From an uncultured Ruminococcus sp. (GTDB lineage: Bacteria; Bacillota; Clostridia; Oscillospirales; Acutalibacteraceae): DNA of 64,000 nt. Location of the stretch: the NCBI GenBank assembly GCA_902767845.1, contig CACXIV010000012.1, positions 1 through 64,000 of the forward strand, given 5' to 3'. The position numbers were made by a program, and so were the translations under genes. Position 1 is the first letter of the stretch; the number at the start of each line of letters is the position of its first letter. This document shows positions 18,608 to 27,168 of this stretch, one piece after another. The notes beneath the pieces are model-generated. The model was not told the DNA's origin and did not search any database. It saw only the letters and a program-made list of their open reading frames with translations.

Positions 18608-19963
18608 ATGTTTTCTAAAATACTTGTGGCCAACCGCGGAGAGATCGCGGTTCGTATCATCCGCGCCTGCCGCGAGATGGGCATAGCGACCGTCGCGATC
18701 TATTCCGAGGCGGATAAAAACGCCATGCACGTCCAGCTCGCCGACGAGAGCTACTGCGTGGGCGGCAACCGCGTGGCGGACAGCTACCTTAATATCCCGG
18801 CGATCCTGACCGTCGCGGTAGAAAGCGGAGCGCAGGCGATCCATCCCGGCTACGGACTGCTCAGCGAAAACGCCAAGTTCGTGTCGCTTTGCGAGCAGTG
18901 CAATATCAATTTCATAGGCCCCACCTCGGGCATGATCGCCATGCTCGGCGACAAGGACAACGCGCGTAAGACGATGCGCGCCGCGGGCGTTCCGGTAACT
19001 CCGGGCTGCGATATTGTTGCGGATGTTGAGAAGGCTAAGCAGGAGGCGGAAAAAATCGGATTTCCGCTGCTTATCAAGGCGCGCTCGGGCGGCGGCGGCA
19101 AGGGTATTCGCCGGGTCGATTTCCCCGAGCAGTTCGAGGACGCGTTCCTCTCGGCTTCCGCGGAGGCTGAGGCGGCGTTCGGCGACGGAGCGTGTTATCT
19201 TGAAAAGTTCATTTTCCCCGTAAAGCATATCGAAATGCAGCTTCTCTGCGACAAGTATAACAACATAATCTGTTTGGGCGAGCGCGAATGTTCAGTTCAG
19301 CGCAAGAATCAGAAGATGATTGAGGAGAGCCCCAGCCCCGCCCTCGACGAAAAAACAAGGAAGCAGATGATGATCGCCGCCGTAAAAGCGGCTAAGGCGG
19401 TCAATTACATAAACGCCGGCACGGTCGAGTTTTTGCTCGATAAAAACAACAACTTCTACTTTATGGAGATGAACACCCGTTTGCAGGTTGAGCACGGCGT
19501 TACCGAGATGGTGACGGGACTCGACATAGTCCAGTGGCAGATACGGATCGCCGCCGGCGCCCGACTCACCCGTACTCAGGACAGCATTTTTACCCACGGC
19601 AACGTTATCGAGTGCCGTATCAACGCCGAAAATCCCGATAAAAACTACCGTCCGAGCTGCGGACGGATCACCCGTCTGCACACCCCGGGAGGCTCGTTCG
19701 TGCGGTTCGACACCGCGATATATCAGGATTATCTCGTTCCGCCTTACTACGATTCGATGATCGGAAAGCTCATCGTCCAGGCGAGGAGCCGCGCCGAGGC
19801 TATCAGAAAGATGAAGATGGCACTGTCCGAGCTCACGATCGACGGTATCGAGATCAACCGCGACGTGCTCGCCGAGATCCTTTCGGACGAACAGTTTGTC
19901 AGCGGCGAGTATACGACCGACTTCATGGTCGGCTTTGAGGAAAGACGTAAGAATAACAAATAA
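18608..19963 (+). CDS. accC: acetyl-CoA carboxylase, biotin carboxylase subunit
   Basis: Carboxylates biotin on AccB using ATP and bicarbonate. It has 451 residues. The N-terminus is ILVANRGEIAVRIIRA, the ATP-grasp glycine loop is ARSGGGGKGIR, and EMNTRLQVEHGVTE and RINAENP are the active-site blocks. The usual VEHPVTE reads VEHGVTE here, a conservative difference. It sits between fabZ and accD. Confidence 0.97.
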   Translation: MFSKILVANRGEIAVRIIRACREMGIATVAIYSEADKNAMHVQLADESYCVGGNRVADSYLNIPAILTVAVESGAQAIHPGYGLLSENAKFVSLCEQCNINFIGPTSGMIAMLGDKDNARKTMRAAGVPVTPGCDIVADVEKAKQEAEKIGFPLLIKARSGGGGKGIRRVDFPEQFEDAFLSASAEAEAAFGDGACYLEKFIFPVKHIEMQLLCDKYNNIICLGERECSVQRKNQKMIEESPSPALDEKTRKQMMIAAVKAAKAVNYINAGTVEFLLDKNNNFYFMEMNTRLQVEHGVTEMVTGLDIVQWQIRIAAGARLTRTQDSIFTHGNVIECRINAENPDKNYRPSCGRITRLHTPGGSFVRFDTAIYQDYLVPPYYDSMIGKLIVQARSRAEAIRKMKMALSELTIDGIEINRDVLAEILSDEQFVSGEYTTDFMVGFEERRKNNK

Positions 19964-19982
19964 GTAGAGGAAAGGACAAATT

Positions 19983-20840
19983 ATGGATTTGTTTGCCTTT
20001 GTAAAACCTAAAAACGAGCTTGAGTCCTCGGCGGAAAAGCAGCAGAACGTGCCCTTCGTGCCCGAGGAAATGTGGATAAAATGTCCCAAGTGCAACACCA
20101 TGCTCCTCACCACGGATATGGAGGAGAACCTTCATGTCTGCACTCACTGCGATCATCATTTTCGCATAAGCGCAAAGCAGAGGCTGAGGCTGCTCGCGGA
20201 CAAGCACAGCTTTACGGAGCAGGACGCTCAGCTTACAAGCTCAAATCTGCTTGACTTCCCGGGCTATGACGAAAAGCTCAAAAAGGCAAAGAAGAAGTCG
20301 AACGAATCCGTGATCTGCGGCGAGTGCAGGATCGGCGGTATCCCGACCGAGATCTGCGTAATGGACGCCGATTTCATGATGGGCAGCATGGGCACCGTCA
20401 CCGGAGAGAAGATCACGCGCGCCTTTGAACGCGCGACCGAGAACCGTCTGCCTGTTGTAGTCTGCACCGTATCGGGCGGCGCGCGCATGCAGGAGGGTAT
20501 TCTGTCGCTGATGCAGATGGCAAAGACCTCCGGCGCGGTCAAGCGCCACAGCGACGCCGGACTGCTCTACATCACCGTGCTGACCGACCCCACAACGGGC
20601 GGCGTGACAGCTTCCTTCGCCATGGAAGGAGATATTATCCTCGCGGAGCCCAACGCGCTTGTGGCGTTCGCGGGACCGCGTGTCATTGAGCAGACCATGC
20701 GCCAAAAACTCCCCAAGGACTTCCAGACCTCGGAATTTGTGATGCAAAAGGGCTTTATCGACGCGGTCGTAACGCGCGGAAAGCTAAAGCAGACGATTTC
20801 AAAGCTGCTCAAAATGCACGGATATAAGGAGGCGGAGTAA
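19983..20840 (+). CDS. accD: acetyl-CoA carboxylase carboxyltransferase subunit beta
   Basis: With AccA, transfers the carboxyl group from biotin to acetyl-CoA to give malonyl-CoA. It has 285 residues. The N-terminal zinc ribbon uses Cys34, Cys37, Cys53 and Cys56 (CPKCNTM ... HVCTHC). The carboxyltransferase core carries SGGARMQEG and TTGGVTASFA. The stop and the accA start share one base (TAATG), so translation is coupled. Confidence 0.96.
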   Translation: MDLFAFVKPKNELESSAEKQQNVPFVPEEMWIKCPKCNTMLLTTDMEENLHVCTHCDHHFRISAKQRLRLLADKHSFTEQDAQLTSSNLLDFPGYDEKLKKAKKKSNESVICGECRIGGIPTEICVMDADFMMGSMGTVTGEKITRAFERATENRLPVVVCTVSGGARMQEGILSLMQMAKTSGAVKRHSDAGLLYITVLTDPTTGGVTASFAMEGDIILAEPNALVAFAGPRVIEQTMRQKLPKDFQTSEFVMQKGFIDAVVTRGKLKQTISKLLKMHGYKEAE

Positions 20841-21661
20841 TGGCTGACAAAAACACACAGACAAACGCCGCCTATGAAAAGGTGATGGCAGCGCGCGACG
20901 CAAAAAAGCTGACCGCGATCGACTATATTGCAAACATGTTCGGCGACAGCTTTATTGAGCTGCACGGCGACAGAAGATACTCGGACGACAAGGCGATCAT
21001 CGCCGGTCTGGGAATGCTCTACGACACGCCCGTGACCGTGATCGGTATCGAAAAGGGCAGGAATACCAAGGAGCGCATGGAGCGCAACTTCGGTCAGGCT
21101 CATCCCGAGGGCTACCGCAAGGCGCTCAGACTGATGAAGCAGGCCGAAAAGTTCCGCCGTCCGGTGCTCTGTCTTGTCGACACCAGCGGAGCTTATCCCG
21201 GTATCGGCGCCGAGGAGCGCGGTCAGGGACAGGCTATCGCGGAAAATCTCATGGAGATGATGACGCTCAAAACCCCGATCCTAACCATTCTTATCGGAGA
21301 GGGCGGCAGCGGCGGCGCGCTCGCGCTCGCGGTCGCCGACGAGGTTTGGATGCTCGAAAACTCCGTTTACTCGGTCATTTCTCCCGAGGGCTGCGCGTCT
21401 ATCCTCTGGAAGGACAGCGCCAAGGCGCCCCAGGCAGCGGAGGCGCTCAGGATGACCGCTCAGGATCTATTCGGGCTCGGCGTGGTCGAGCGTATTATCC
21501 GCCAGCCCAAGGCTGAGGACAAGGCGATGTTTGAAAGCCTCAAGCTCCTTGTGAGCCGTACCTTTGAAAAGAACCTGAAGCTTTCGGACGAGGAGCTGAC
21601 CGAAAACCGTTACGCGCGTTTTCGCCGTATCGGAAACGCTCAAGGGGGATCTTTGGACTGA
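20840..21661 (+). CDS. accA: acetyl-CoA carboxylase carboxyltransferase subunit alpha
   Basis: Partner of AccD in the carboxyltransferase. It has 273 residues, shorter than E. coli AccA (319) because the N-terminal helical extension is reduced. Core blocks include GDRRYSDDKAIIAGLG, PEGYRKALRLMKQAEKF, DTSGAYPGIGAEERGQ and GEGGSGGALAL. It is the last gene of the operon and is followed by a strong terminator. Confidence 0.96.
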   Translation: MADKNTQTNAAYEKVMAARDAKKLTAIDYIANMFGDSFIELHGDRRYSDDKAIIAGLGMLYDTPVTVIGIEKGRNTKERMERNFGQAHPEGYRKALRLMKQAEKFRRPVLCLVDTSGAYPGIGAEERGQGQAIAENLMEMMTLKTPILTILIGEGGSGGALALAVADEVWMLENSVYSVISPEGCASILWKDSAKAPQAAEALRMTAQDLFGLGVVERIIRQPKAEDKAMFESLKLLVSRTFEKNLKLSDEELTENRYARFRRIGNAQGGSLD

Positions 21662-21704
21662 TCCGCCGGACGCCTTCGGCAAACAATAAAAAAGCATAAA
21701 ATAT

Positions 21705-21735
21705 CCCCGGCATACGGAAAAACCGTTTGCCGGGG
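21705..21735. terminator. bidirectional terminator after accA
   Basis: A 13-bp stem with one mismatch (21705-21717 / 21723-21735) and an AAAAA loop. T-rich sequence follows on both strands. It serves accA and the convergent zinc-ribbon gene. Confidence 0.85.
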
Positions 21736-21742
21736 TTTGCGT

Positions 21743-22756
21743 TTATTTGGCGTTTTTTAGATCGGCCTCAAAGACAGCGCGCTCGCTGCCGCCGTTTTCA
21801 TAAGAGTAGTTTTCAAAAGACACATACATCTTTTCGATCTCGTTCCTCACCGCGATATGGATGACCTCCGAGGCTGACTCGCCGGGCTTGATTTTCTCAA
21901 AATAATTGCTGCTGTTATCGATGTAAAGCGTAACAAGATACGGATCGCTGCCGCTATCGTCATATTTGAACTCAAGAGCTTCGCCGGCTTCGCTGTAGTA
22001 ATTGACGGTCAAGTCGTCGAAGGATACGTATTTGTCGGTGGTGTTTTTGTACTCCACGGTGATATCATAGCCGGTGGTGCCTTCGTCAAACTCCGGCTGG
22101 GTGGCGGATTTTCGGAGCTTGGTGACGCTGACCGAGCCTTTCTCGCTCAAATCGACGGTTTCGCCGACCTTGTGCGCGGGATCCTTTGACAGATCGAAGG
22201 GATCCTCGGTTTCCGGCTCGTAATAATCATACACGGGAGAATCTGCCGCGGAGCCGGCGCTGTTCTTTATCTTTTCGGCGAAGCTCTCGGTGGAGTGGAA
22301 TATTAATCCGGAGAAGATCGCCAGAAATACGCCCGCGAGTATCACCGTGCCCACCACGCAGATCAGCACGATGAAGCCGGCGTTTGATTTTTTCGGCGGA
22401 ACGCTTTGATACGGGGCGTTCGTTTGCTGAGCCGATCCTGTATCGTTACGGGGCGCCGCCTGCCCGGGAAACTGCCGCGGATCGGCAGGAGGCTGATTAA
22501 ACGGCTGCTGCGCGTAAGGTTGGTTTACGGGCTGCCGCGGAGCGGCAGGAGGCTGATTGTACGGCTGCCGGGCGTACGGCTGATTTACGGGCTGCTGCGG
22601 AGCGGCGCCTGTCTGATCCCCTTGGAACGGAGCCGCGTAGGTCTGCGGAGGAGCCTGATCGTACCGGGGGCGCGGAGGATTCGGCGCGAGCTGATATCCG
22701 CATATGGGACATACCGGGTTGTTTTCGGCGTCAAAGCCGCAGTTTGTGCATTTCAT
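21743..22756 (-). CDS. zinc-ribbon membrane protein with Pro/Gln repeats and DUF4352-like exterior domain
   Basis: A 337-residue protein. The start is the ATG at 22756, 7 nt after GGGAGG. Residues 1-20 form a zinc ribbon (CTNCGFDAENNPVCPICGY). Residues about 25-120 are Pro/Gln/Tyr-rich, with an internal repeat around QPVNQPYAxQPxNQPP. A transmembrane segment follows at about 125-155 (GFIVLICVVGTVILAGVFLA). The outer part has a segment of beta-sandwich type (GSVSVTKLRKSATQP ... YDITVEYKNTTDKYVSFDDL) as in DUF4352/telomeric-repeat-like extracellular domains. The orientation is inferred as ribbon inside and sandwich outside. The function is unknown. Confidence 0.75.
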   Translation of the reverse strand: MKCTNCGFDAENNPVCPICGYQLAPNPPRPRYDQAPPQTYAAPFQGDQTGAAPQQPVNQPYARQPYNQPPAAPRQPVNQPYAQQPFNQPPADPRQFPGQAAPRNDTGSAQQTNAPYQSVPPKKSNAGFIVLICVVGTVILAGVFLAIFSGLIFHSTESFAEKIKNSAGSAADSPVYDYYEPETEDPFDLSKDPAHKVGETVDLSEKGSVSVTKLRKSATQPEFDEGTTGYDITVEYKNTTDKYVSFDDLTVNYYSEAGEALEFKYDDSGSDPYLVTLYIDNSSNYFEKIKPGESASEVIHIAVRNEIEKMYVSFENYSYENGGSERAVFEADLKNAK

Positions 22757-22787
22757 GACATGACCTCCCAATTGTATTTATACTAAT

Positions 22788-22816
22788 ATACTATTCCATT
22801 TGATACAAAAAGTCAA
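22788..22816 (-). promoter_or_regulatory. promoter of zinc-ribbon membrane protein
   Basis: TTGACT (22811-22816), 17 bp and TAGTAT (22788-22793) on the minus strand. Confidence 0.6.
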
Positions 22817-22825
22817 TATTATTTG

Positions 22826-22854
22826 TTGAATAAAGTCGGTTTTTGAGTTATAAT
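22826..22854 (+). promoter_or_regulatory. promoter of YdcF-like gene
   Basis: TTGAAT (22826-22831), 17 bp and consensus TATAAT (22849-22854). Its -35 lies 10 bp from the divergent -35 at 22811. Confidence 0.7.
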
Positions 22855-22906
22855 GAAAAAAACGCCGTCGTCCGCGGCGCGATCAAGGGACACGGAGAGG
22901 TAAATT

Positions 22907-23701
22907 ATGAAAAAATTTTTCTCGGTATTTTTTCGGGCGCTGTTTATCAGCGGCGCGCTTGTTCTGCTTACTACCTTTATTTTTACGATCTCGATCGGTA
23001 TTTTGAACATAGGCAATATCGTCGGAACGGCGATCTGCGCGTGGGTGATCTTCATCTGCATAAAGCCGCTTCACCTCGCGGTAAAAAGGGCGTTTCAACG
23101 GTTCTTTCTGACGCGGCTGCTGTATAGGATAGTCTGCGTCGCGTTCGTCGCGCTGATATGCTACGGCACGGTCGCTACCGCCGCGATAGTCGGGGCGTCG
23201 ATGATACCGCCCCGGGAGAACTCAACCGTTATCGTGCTCGGTGCTCAGGTAAGACCGACGGGAGAGCCGTCTACCATATTGCGCGGAAGGATAAACGCCG
23301 CGGAAAATTACCTCGCGGAGAACAAGGAGTCCTCTGCCGTGCTTTCGGGCGGCAAGGGTTCCGACGAGGTAAAAAGCGAGGCTCAGTGCATGTACGACAC
23401 GATGACCGCCGACGGCGTCCGCCAAAACCGGCTCTATATCGAAGACAAGTCCACGACCACGCTCGAGAATTTTGAGTTTTCCGAAAAGATAATCGCCGAT
23501 AAGGGGCTCAACGGAGATATCGCGGTCGCGACCGACCGCTTTCACCAGCTCAGGGCGAGGCTGATAACCGCTCAGCTCGGTATCAAGGGCAGCGTAGGCG
23601 CGGTCAATTCCGACGCGCCGTTCAAGTACGTGCCGACATATATGGTGCGCGAGTGGTTCGCCCTGCCGTATCAGATATTCAAAGCAACAGGTAACAAGTA
23701 A
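22907..23701 (+). CDS. YdcF/SanA-like DUF218 membrane protein
   Basis: A 264-residue protein. Residues 1-105 hold three likely membrane segments (about 8-30, 32-50 and 70-95). The C-terminal part is a DUF218 domain: STVIVLGAQVRP, GRINAAENYLAEN, AVLSGGKGSDEVKSEAQCMYD, STTTLENFEFS and IAVATDRFHQLRA. Relatives (ElyC, SanA, YdcF) affect envelope integrity, but the reaction is not established. GAGAGG precedes the ATG. The gene is divergent from the zinc-ribbon gene and convergent with the 62-residue ORF. Confidence 0.88.
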   Translation: MKKFFSVFFRALFISGALVLLTTFIFTISIGILNIGNIVGTAICAWVIFICIKPLHLAVKRAFQRFFLTRLLYRIVCVAFVALICYGTVATAAIVGASMIPPRENSTVIVLGAQVRPTGEPSTILRGRINAAENYLAENKESSAVLSGGKGSDEVKSEAQCMYDTMTADGVRQNRLYIEDKSTTTLENFEFSEKIIADKGLNGDIAVATDRFHQLRARLITAQLGIKGSVGAVNSDAPFKYVPTYMVREWFALPYQIFKATGNK

Positions 23702-23704
23702 AAA

Positions 23705-23740
23705 CGCCGCCGCGCAGGGCACACACCCTGCGCGGCGGCG
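23705..23740 (-). terminator. very strong terminator of the argS-side transcript
   Basis: A perfect 15-bp GC-rich stem (23705-23719 / 23726-23740) with a 6-nt loop. The T run follows only on the minus strand. On the plus strand the same hairpin lacks Ts but may still end the YdcF-like transcript. Confidence 0.85.
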
Positions 23741-23754
23741 AAGCGCTTTCGCTC

Positions 23755-23943
23755 TTACTGATCCGCCTCGGCGGTTATTACCTCCGTGATATTGTCGATA
23801 TGGACGCCGCTGTGGTGGCGCGAGTTAACGCCCATAGCCTCGTACTCGATCACCTCGTCGGTGATCGGGGTGTTCTCGGCGCGGTCGTCGCGCGGAGGAA
23901 ATTCCAACGGATAGTTTTTGTTCGATTTAAATTTTTTGCTCAT
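23755..23943 (-). CDS. 62-residue hypothetical protein
   Basis: A small hydrophilic protein. It has a basic N-terminus (KKFKSNKNYPLEFPPRDDR), then an acidic middle and C-terminus (ITDEVIEYEAMGVNSRHH). No membrane segment or known domain is visible. It is supported by a ribosome site (AAAGGCGG) 7 nt before the ATG, by position 64 bp after argS on the same strand, and by a strong terminator 14 bp after its stop. The ATG and ribosome site lie inside a perfect 12-bp inverted repeat (23941-23975). I do not recognise the family. Confidence 0.65.
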   Translation of the reverse strand: MSKKFKSNKNYPLEFPPRDDRAENTPITDEVIEYEAMGVNSRHHSGVHIDNITEVITAEADQ

Positions 23944-23975
23944 ACTGTTACCGCCTTTCTTTTGGTAACAGTATG
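23941..23975 (-). promoter_or_regulatory. perfect inverted repeat enclosing ribosome site and start codon
   Basis: The arms CATACTGTTACC and GGTAACAGTATG are perfectly complementary over 12 bp and flank an 11-nt A/G-rich loop. In the minus-strand mRNA the 3' arm ends in the ATG of the 62-residue ORF and the loop contains part of its ribosome site. The hairpin should therefore hide the start codon. It could be a translational switch, a processing site after argS, or a DNA operator. Confidence 0.7.
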
Positions 23976-24007
23976 AGCAGTTTTCTTGGGATTATTCGGC
24001 GGAAATA

Positions 24008-25744
24008 TCACATTTTTTCCGGACAGTTGATGTTGAACATGGTCAGGACGTTTTTGATGACCGAGCGGGCGCAGTCGCACAGCGCGAGCCTCGCCTGCAT
24101 AAGTCCCTCGTCCTCGCCCTTGACGCGGCAGGCGTTGTAGAACTTGTGGAAGAGCGTGGCGAGCTTGGTAACATAGCGCGTGATCTTGGTGGGATCGTAA
24201 TCCTTAGCGGCGCTGATGATCTCGGTCGTATACAGCGCGAGGTGACCGATGAGCTCCTTTTCCTCGGGAGCGGAGAGCCTTAAAAGCTCGTCCCTTGTAC
24301 ATTCGCGCGGAGAAATGCCGTCCTTTGCCAGAGCCTTGAAAATACTGCAAATGCGCGCGTGGGCGTACTGAACGTAGTAAACGGGGTTCTGGTTGTCCTG
24401 ACTGACCGCGAGGTCGAGGTCAAAGTCCATCTGGGTGTTGGCTTCACGGGTGTTGAACAGGAAGCGCGCGCTGTCCACGGGCACCTCTACAAGAAGATCG
24501 CGAAGCTGGATAGCCTTGCCGGTACGCTTGCTCATCTTTACCGGCTTGCCGTCCCTGACAAGGTTTACAAGCTGCATGAGCAGGACGTTCAGCCTGTCTC
24601 CGTCGTAGCCGATAGCGTCCATAGCGCCCTTCATCCTCATTACGTGGCCGTGGTGATCGGCTCCCCAAACGTCGATAAGCGTCTCAAAGCCGCGGTCAAA
24701 TTTATTTTTGTGATACGCGATATCCGCCGCGAAGTAGGTCGGATTGCCGTTTTGACGGATAAGCACGTCGTCCTTAAGCTCGAGGTTGTCGATGTATTTT
24801 TGAGTTTTGCCCTCGGCGAGCAGCTTTTCGGTGAGCACGTCCTTGTTTTTGTACCACACCGCTCCGTCGCTTTCGTAGGTGAGCCCTTTTTCGGCGAGCA
24901 GGTCTACGACCTCCCTGACTTTTCCGCTTTTGTGGAGCTCGCTTTCAAAGAACCACTTGTCGTAGGTGATCCTGTAAGCCGCCATGTCCTCCTGCATTTT
25001 ACTGATATTTTTGGGCAGGGCGTAGTCTACGAGCTCCTTTTTGCGCTCCTCCGGGCTCGCCTCGACAAGCTTGTCGCCGTTGATGTCGGCGTATTCCCGA
25101 GCCAGCTCGGTGATGTCGGCGCCCCGGTATCCGTCCTCGGGAAAGACGATCTCGTCGCCCTTGAAGATCTGCAAATAGCGCGCCTCGAGCGAGCAGCCGA
25201 ATTTTTCTATCTGATTGCCGGCGTCGTTGACATAAAACTCGCGGTACGCGCTGTAGCCGGCTTTGTCAAGCACCGCCGCGAGGCAGTCGCCGAGCGCTCC
25301 GCCGCGCGCGTTGCCCATGTGCATGGGGCCGGTGGGGTTAGCCGATACAAATTCGACCATTACCTTTTCGCCCTTGCCGAAGTCCGACGAGCCGTAGCCC
25401 TCGGGATCGCCGAGTATCTCGCTGACGACCTCGGCGTAGTAATCCGCGCTCAGGAAAAAGTTGATGAAGCCGGGACCCGCGGTCTCGAACCTCTCGAACA
25501 GGGTGCCCTCGAGGTCGAGGTTATCGGTGATAGCCTTTGCGATCTTGAACGGCGGCATCCTGAACGCCTTTGCGCCTGCCATAGCCGCGTTTGTCGCGAA
25601 GTCGCCGTGAGACGCGTCGGCAGGGGTCTCGATAATAAAATCGGGGATATCCGCCTTAGGAAGCTCTCCGTTTTCGACAGCCTTGCAAAGCGCCGCCGTG
25701 ACGGCGTTCCTAAGCTGTAATACTGCGCTTGAATATGTGTCCAT
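24008..25744 (-). CDS. argS: arginyl-tRNA synthetase
   Basis: Charges tRNA-Arg. It has 578 residues. The N-terminal Add1 domain includes DIPDFIIETPADASHGDFATN. The HIGH-type motif is SANPTGPMHMGNARGG, the KMSK-type loop is PVKMSKRTGKAIQL, and the C-terminal DALR anticodon domain holds QYAHARICSIFKAL. It is the third gene of murI-DUF1934-argS, starting 4 bp after the DUF1934 stop. A 453-aa plus-strand ORF inside it is a codon-bias shadow. Confidence 0.97.
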   Translation of the reverse strand: MDTYSSAVLQLRNAVTAALCKAVENGELPKADIPDFIIETPADASHGDFATNAAMAGAKAFRMPPFKIAKAITDNLDLEGTLFERFETAGPGFINFFLSADYYAEVVSEILGDPEGYGSSDFGKGEKVMVEFVSANPTGPMHMGNARGGALGDCLAAVLDKAGYSAYREFYVNDAGNQIEKFGCSLEARYLQIFKGDEIVFPEDGYRGADITELAREYADINGDKLVEASPEERKKELVDYALPKNISKMQEDMAAYRITYDKWFFESELHKSGKVREVVDLLAEKGLTYESDGAVWYKNKDVLTEKLLAEGKTQKYIDNLELKDDVLIRQNGNPTYFAADIAYHKNKFDRGFETLIDVWGADHHGHVMRMKGAMDAIGYDGDRLNVLLMQLVNLVRDGKPVKMSKRTGKAIQLRDLLVEVPVDSARFLFNTREANTQMDFDLDLAVSQDNQNPVYYVQYAHARICSIFKALAKDGISPRECTRDELLRLSAPEEKELIGHLALYTTEIISAAKDYDPTKITRYVTKLATLFHKFYNACRVKGEDEGLMQARLALCDCARSVIKNVLTMFNINCPEKM

Positions 25745-25748
25745 AATA

Positions 25749-26189
25749 TTACTCCTCAGTCTTTTTTTCTTCTACCTTTATAAAAAATCTGTTTTCACTC
25801 ATCAAATTGGTGTCAAAATCGAGCGTGTAGCTCACCTCGAGCGTGCCGCCTTTGTCTGTGAGGTTGTTGTTGAGCGTCCTGGTGAACACGCCGATCGTAA
25901 AATCGCCGGCAATGGTTTGATATATACACTGGTGGCGCCTGCCCTTTTCGAGCATAAGCTGGGTACGCACCTGTCCCTTGCGGTTGATCGTGACCATGTT
26001 TTTCTCGACCTTGATAAGGTTGTCGTAATACTCGGCGGGATTATCCTCGGAATACTCCTTGTAGCCGATGTAAAAATGATCGCGCTTGCGCATGAATTTG
26101 CCCGAGGTAAGCACCTCTATCTTATCGGTCTCGCCGTCAAGGCTCTGCTCGCCGATAATAGAGATCATATATTTGTCCTGATTATCCAT
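25749..26189 (-). CDS. DUF1934 calycin-like beta-barrel protein
   Basis: A 146-residue cytosolic protein of mostly beta strands with the DUF1934 (YwiB) pattern: MISIIGEQSLDGETDKIEVLTSGKF, YIGYKEYSED, VTINRKGQVRTQLMLEKGRRH and GTLEVSYTLDF. Relatives are often found beside argS or murI in Clostridia. No biochemical function is known to me. The start at 26189 is preferred to an ATG seven codons earlier because GAGG lies 5 nt upstream and it avoids a longer overlap with murI. Confidence 0.85.
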   Translation of the reverse strand: MDNQDKYMISIIGEQSLDGETDKIEVLTSGKFMRKRDHFYIGYKEYSEDNPAEYYDNLIKVEKNMVTINRKGQVRTQLMLEKGRRHQCIYQTIAGDFTIGVFTRTLNNNLTDKGGTLEVSYTLDFDTNLMSENRFFIKVEEKKTEE

Positions 26190-26196
26190 AAAATCC

Positions 26197-27015
26197 TCAA
26201 TACTGTTCAATGTCTATCTGGGTAACGGTATGCTCCATGTCTCTGCCCAAAAAAAGTCCGGCGACGTTTTTGAAGCCCTCGGGTGTGTCGCTGACGTAAA
26301 ACTCCGGGGTTTTCGGCGTGTCGTCGTCGCTGAGCAGGCCCTGCTCTCCGAGCACCTTCGCGGCGTACAGCGCGGTCTCGTAGCCCGAGTCGATAAGCTC
26401 TACGCCCTCGCCCATAAAGTCTGAGATCGCCTCGCGCAGCAGCGGAAAATGGGTGCATCCGAGTATCAGCGAGTCCACACCCCTGTCCTTGAGCTCGCTG
26501 AGGTATCTTTTGACGACGAGCCTTGTGATCTGATCGTCGCGGTGGATCACGCCGTTTTCGACGAGCGGCACAAAAAGCGGACACGCCTGCTCGAACACCT
26601 CTACATTGGGATCGAGCTTTTGCAGACGCTTTTTATAGCTGTGGCTGTTTACCGTCGCGGATGTGCCGATCACGCCGATCCTGCCGTTTTTTGTCTTGCG
26701 CACGGCGGTGTAGGCGGTGGGGTTGACTACTCCCGTGTAGGGGACGGGGAGCTGTTCCTCAAGCTGAGCGCCGGCTACCGAGCTGACCGTTCCGCATGCC
26801 GCGACAACGATCTTGACGTTGTTCTCAAGCAGGAAATGAGCGTCCTGGAACGCGTATTTTTTTATAGTATCGCGGCTTCGGGTACCGTAGGGCACCCTTC
26901 CCGTGTCGCCGAAATATATTATCTTCTCATTCGGGAGGATGTGCATGAACTCCTTTACGGCGCTAAGTCCGCCGAGTCCCGAATCAAAAACACCGATGGC
27001 GTTGTTCGATGACAT
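26197..27015 (-). CDS. murI: glutamate racemase
   Basis: Makes D-glutamate for peptidoglycan. It has 272 residues. The N-terminal IGVFDSGLGGLSAVKEF, the catalytic Cys region VVAACGTVSSV and the second Cys region LILGCTHFPLL are all present. It is first in the operon with DUF1934 and argS, from a promoter at 27050-27078. The usual VACNTA reads AACGTV here, a difference around the first catalytic Cys. Confidence 0.94.
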   Translation of the reverse strand: MSSNNAIGVFDSGLGGLSAVKEFMHILPNEKIIYFGDTGRVPYGTRSRDTIKKYAFQDAHFLLENNVKIVVAACGTVSSVAGAQLEEQLPVPYTGVVNPTAYTAVRKTKNGRIGVIGTSATVNSHSYKKRLQKLDPNVEVFEQACPLFVPLVENGVIHRDDQITRLVVKRYLSELKDRGVDSLILGCTHFPLLREAISDFMGEGVELIDSGYETALYAAKVLGEQGLLSDDDTPKTPEFYVSDTPEGFKNVAGLFLGRDMEHTVTQIDIEQY

Positions 27016-27049
27016 AGAAAAACCTCTTTTACATTATTATACAAAATAA

Positions 27050-27078
27050 ACTATACCACAATAATCCGTTCCTTGCAA
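27050..27078 (-). promoter_or_regulatory. promoter of murI operon
   Basis: TTGCAA (27073-27078), 17 bp and TATAGT (27050-27055) on the minus strand. Confidence 0.75.
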
Positions 27079-27098
27079 GCATAAGTTGGATTTTATAC

Positions 27099-27127
27099 TT
27101 GCATTATTATCCTTTTAATAGTATAAT
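27099..27127 (+). promoter_or_regulatory. promoter of Lys-rich hypothetical gene
   Basis: TTGCAT (27099-27104), 17 bp and consensus TATAAT (27122-27127). It is divergent from the murI promoter, 20 bp away. Confidence 0.75.
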
Positions 27128-27168
27128 GATATGGCAAACACGAATTTTTATCCGAAAGGAAGATTATT

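Noticed and set aside
22182-22374. short plus-strand ORFs over the zinc-ribbon membrane gene
   Set aside because: Arg-rich shadow translations without start signals.
24359-25720. 453-aa plus-strand ORF inside argS
   Set aside because: Antisense shadow of a clear argS. It has no ribosome site and no recognisable family, and it is caused by GC-biased third positions.
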